A DNA stretch of 6,979 nt from Thermoplasmata archaeon (GTDB lineage Archaea; Thermoplasmatota; Thermoplasmata; Thermoplasmatales; Thermoplasmataceae): contig JAJZXP010000246.1 in the NCBI GenBank assembly GCA_021806345.1, positions 1-6,979 on the forward strand, in the 5' to 3' direction. The position numbers and the translations under genes were made by a program. The notes below the pieces were generated by a model. It had not been told where the DNA came from. It worked only from the letters and a program-made list of their open reading frames with translations, and ran no database searches. Shown here one piece after another: positions 5,629-6,979 of the stretch; position 1 is the first letter of the stretch, and each line of letters begins with the position of its first letter.

Positions 5629-6676
5629 CAGGGGCGAATGGTCTGAAATCTATGTGGCGTGTTCTCTCGTTGCCAATGGTCGATTGGAAATATTCGGAGA
5701 TGGAAATTATTTGGTTACTGGGATTTCTTCAACATCGGGAGATTATTCTATAGTAAGAAATGGCGGAGAAGCTATAGTAAAGAGGCCGCTGAGTGAAGAA
5801 TACTTAGACGTATCTCTGTTTGAATATGCCACAGACATAATCAGAGAAGCGATTATAAGAGGGGCTGACGGTGGGGGGAGCTTTCCCATAGAGGATTTGC
5901 AAGATTTTGAGAGTAGAGCCGGACTTGACCAGATTAGGGGAGGCAAAAGCAAAAAAAGTGATATTCGAGTTCACCTCAAAGATCGGTATTCAGGGCAGGT
6001 GGAAATTCGCACCTTCAGTATTAAGTCATTAATGGGGGCTTCTCCTACTCTCTTCAATGTCTCTCATTCATCGGCAATTACTTTTCAAGTAATGGGAGCC
6101 TCCCATAGAGACTTAGTTTCTAGGATTAATGGTATAGGCACTGTCAAGGAAAGAATAAGGAGATTGTCAGAACTGGGATTTAGATTCAGACTGGTTGAAT
6201 TTTCCAGTGATATTTTTAAGTCAAATCTGAAAATGATTGATACTTTATTCCCAGACTTGTATGCTTGTTCCATTTTGGCATATTATATGGGCAGATCAAG
6301 CAACTTAAAAGATGTTATATGGCGATTATCCGAAGATGAACTTCACCGTGCATGTGAAATGTGTGATTCCAGCAATTTTAGACATATGAGTTTAGAGCTG
6401 AAATTTGGACAATTTTTATACGACATTACACTGGGTATGAACTCAGCAACCAAATGGGATGGGAGATGGGACGTTGACGGAGGGTATATAATAGTTGAAG
6501 ACACCGGTGAAATTGTTGCTCATCCCTTTGTGAACGAACAGAATCTTAGGGATTTTCTTTTGAACAATACAAAATTTGACACACCTAGTACGAGCCGTCA
6601 TGATTTTGGATTCCTTGAAATTAGCGATTCAGGTATCCATTTCATCAAATTAATGGCACAGATAAGATTTTTGTAA
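5612..6676 (+). CDS. hpaIIR: HpaII-family type II restriction endonuclease
   Basis: The 354-residue product belongs to the HpaII restriction endonuclease family, which cuts unmethylated CCGG. Hallmarks are the N-terminal RNRGEWSEIYVACSLVANG (5-23), a central SDIRVHL (116-122) followed by FSIKS (135-139) and GASPTLFN (142-149), and the C-terminal NTKFDTPSTSRHDFG with a final FIKLMAQIRF. D117 and K138 fit the spacing of a PD-(D/E)xK core, with S136 where an acidic residue is usual; that reading is inference. The size is close to HpaII itself. Start: TTG at 5612, just before the conserved NRGEW motif; a stop lies in frame at 5588-5590, so no ATG upstream is possible. It overlaps the methyltransferase gene by 17 nt, which ties nuclease production to prior translation of the methyltransferase. 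TTG initiation should also keep its level low. A T-rich tract follows the TAA. Intact, so probably active. Confidence 0.93.
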   Translation: MPLQRNRGEWSEIYVACSLVANGRLEIFGDGNYLVTGISSTSGDYSIVRNGGEAIVKRPLSEEYLDVSLFEYATDIIREAIIRGADGGGSFPIEDLQDFESRAGLDQIRGGKSKKSDIRVHLKDRYSGQVEIRTFSIKSLMGASPTLFNVSHSSAITFQVMGASHRDLVSRINGIGTVKERIRRLSELGFRFRLVEFSSDIFKSNLKMIDTLFPDLYACSILAYYMGRSSNLKDVIWRLSEDELHRACEMCDSSNFRHMSLELKFGQFLYDITLGMNSATKWDGRWDVDGGYIIVEDTGEIVAHPFVNEQNLRDFLLNNTKFDTPSTSRHDFGFLEISDSGIHFIKLMAQIRFL

Positions 6677-6689
6677 ATAATGCATCATC

Positions 6690-6701
6690 TTTTTATATTT
6701 T
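6690..6701 (+). terminator. T-rich tract ending the vsr-M-R operon
   Basis: TTTTT at 6690-6694 and TTTT at 6698-6701 follow the stop codon of the restriction gene by 13-25 nt. This is typical of archaeal oligo-T termination. Confidence 0.5.
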
Positions 6702-6726
6702 AATTTGAATTCATTTGCAGCCTCTC

Positions 6727-6760
6727 ATAATACTTAATCTTGACATTACTGTTTCAGTAA
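6727..6760 (+). promoter_or_regulatory. Possible promoter with 6-bp inverted repeat
   Basis: ATAATACTTAAT at 6727-6738 resembles a box A and lies 29-40 bp before an ATG at 6767. Between them TTACTG (6746-6751) and CAGTAA (6755-6760) form a perfect inverted repeat with a 3-base centre. Together they look like the regulated promoter of a leaderless gene, but that gene is cut short by the IS end. Confidence 0.3.
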
Positions 6761-6766
6761 AGTTCA

Positions 6767-6823
6767 ATGGTCACGAGAGAGATTGATTTGTCTACAGTTA
6801 ACCTGACGATTCATAAGGAATGA
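6767..6823 (+). pseudogene. N-terminal stub of a gene apparently cut by the IS
   Basis: An ATG at 6767 opens 18 codons (MVTREIDLSTVNLTIHKE). The frame is closed by TGA at 6821-6823, and those are the first bases of the presumed IS terminus. A promoter-like segment stands at the right distance upstream. I cannot assign a family from so short a peptide. It may be a resident gene disrupted by insertion, or simply a chance frame. Confidence 0.3.
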
Positions 6824-6842
6824 GCTTAGGACCCCTAATTGG

Positions 6843-6856
6843 AGACAATATTGTCT
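6843..6856. repeat. 14-bp perfect palindrome near the IS end
   Basis: AGACAATATTGTCT equals its own reverse complement. It sits between the transposase stop codon and the presumed terminal repeat, partly inside the latter, so it may be a transposase-binding site or a protective transcript-end element. Confidence 0.5.
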
Positions 6857-6865
6857 TATAAGATT

Positions 6866-6979
6866 TCATGCTTCCTGACTCTTTTCCATCCATTTCTCAT
6901 ACATCTCCCTTGGTGTCATATACCCTATTGCTGAATGTATCCTTTCCTCGTTGTAGAACATCATGTACCGGTCAATGAT
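6866..6979 (-). CDS. IS3-family transposase (integrase core), C-terminal 37 residues
   Basis: Read leftward from the window edge, the frame gives IIDRYMMFYNEERIHSAIGY, then MTPREMYEKW and a short charged tail to a TGA at 6868-6866. YNEERxHSAxGYxTPxE is the classic end of the DDE (rve) domain of IS3-family OrfB transposases. The glutamate of the DDE triad is normally just before this stretch and so lies outside the window, as do the other catalytic residues and OrfA. Nothing suggests decay in the visible part. Its minus orientation means the element's transcript runs toward the restriction gene. Confidence 0.9.
   Translation of the reverse strand: MIDRYMMFYNEERIHSAIGYMTPREMYEKWMEKSQEA

Larger units (their letters stand above)
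6821..6979 (-). mobile_element. 3' end of an IS3-family insertion sequence
   Basis: The segment holds the end of a transposase gene and what looks like the terminal repeat. Starting at 6821, TGAGCTTAGGACCCC followed by TAATTGGAGAC has the TG-first, GACCCC...TTGGA(g)AC character common at IS3-family ends. A perfect 14-bp palindrome (6843-6856) lies just inside. The rest of the element, including the other end and any target duplication, is beyond the window, so the exact border is an inference. Confidence 0.65.

Noticed and set aside
1445..6756. 10-base match (TGAAACAGTA at 1445 and its reverse complement at 6747) near two promoters
   Set aside because: A window of this size is expected to hold many 10-base matches by chance.
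1..6979. CRISPR array or long direct repeats
   Set aside because: No regularly spaced repeats are visible on either strand.

Overview
The window looks like a piece of archaeal chromosome, most likely from a Thermoplasmata-type (Thermoplasmatales-like) acidophile. The evidence is: genes preceded by archaeal TATA/box A elements about 25-35 bp upstream of the likely transcript starts; a tRNA-Gln gene without an encoded CCA end; poly-T tracts rather than classical hairpin terminators after several genes; weak or absent Shine-Dalgarno sites before lead genes, alongside good ones inside operons; and a small archaeal-type AbrB protein. The domain assignment is fairly firm. The order or genus is an inference.

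Layout. Positions 1-332 hold the C-terminal end of a molybdopterin-dependent sulfite-oxidase-like oxidoreductase, in visibly G+C-richer DNA (hand count 36/60 G+C at 121-180). A non-coding stretch with a strong TATA box and a 13-bp palindrome leads to a complete tRNA-Gln(UUG) gene at 677-749. After the tRNA the DNA becomes A+T-rich (18/60 G+C at 2701-2760) and accessory in character: an empty ~450 bp stretch, an AbrB-type gene on the minus strand interrupted by an in-frame TAG, and then a divergent, tightly packed three-gene plus-strand operon (48 aa, 320 aa, 171 aa four-helix membrane protein) of unknown function. A minus-strand protein resembling the DUF3427 module follows.

Positions 4098-6676 hold a complete HpaII-type restriction-modification system in the order V-M-R: a Vsr-type T:G mismatch nicking endonuclease, an M.HpaII-like 5-methylcytosine methyltransferase and an HpaII-family restriction endonuclease. 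The methyltransferase and nuclease are expected to act on CCGG, with the Vsr enzyme repairing T:G mismatches left by deamination of 5-methylcytosine. The restriction gene overlaps the end of the methyltransferase gene by 17 nt and has its own Shine-Dalgarno site. A perfect 8-bp inverted repeat spans the predicted transcription start of the operon.

The right edge (about 6821-6979) is the 3' end of an IS3-family insertion sequence, with the C-terminus of its transposase on the minus strand. It may have inserted into a short ORF beginning at 6767. A tRNA gene at one side, an IS at the other, an A+T-rich interior, a decayed regulator and defence genes together suggest a horizontally acquired defence island, although no integrase or attachment-site repeat is visible. 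The least explained unit is the 1505-3145 operon, which I regard as a candidate uncharacterised (possibly defence) system.
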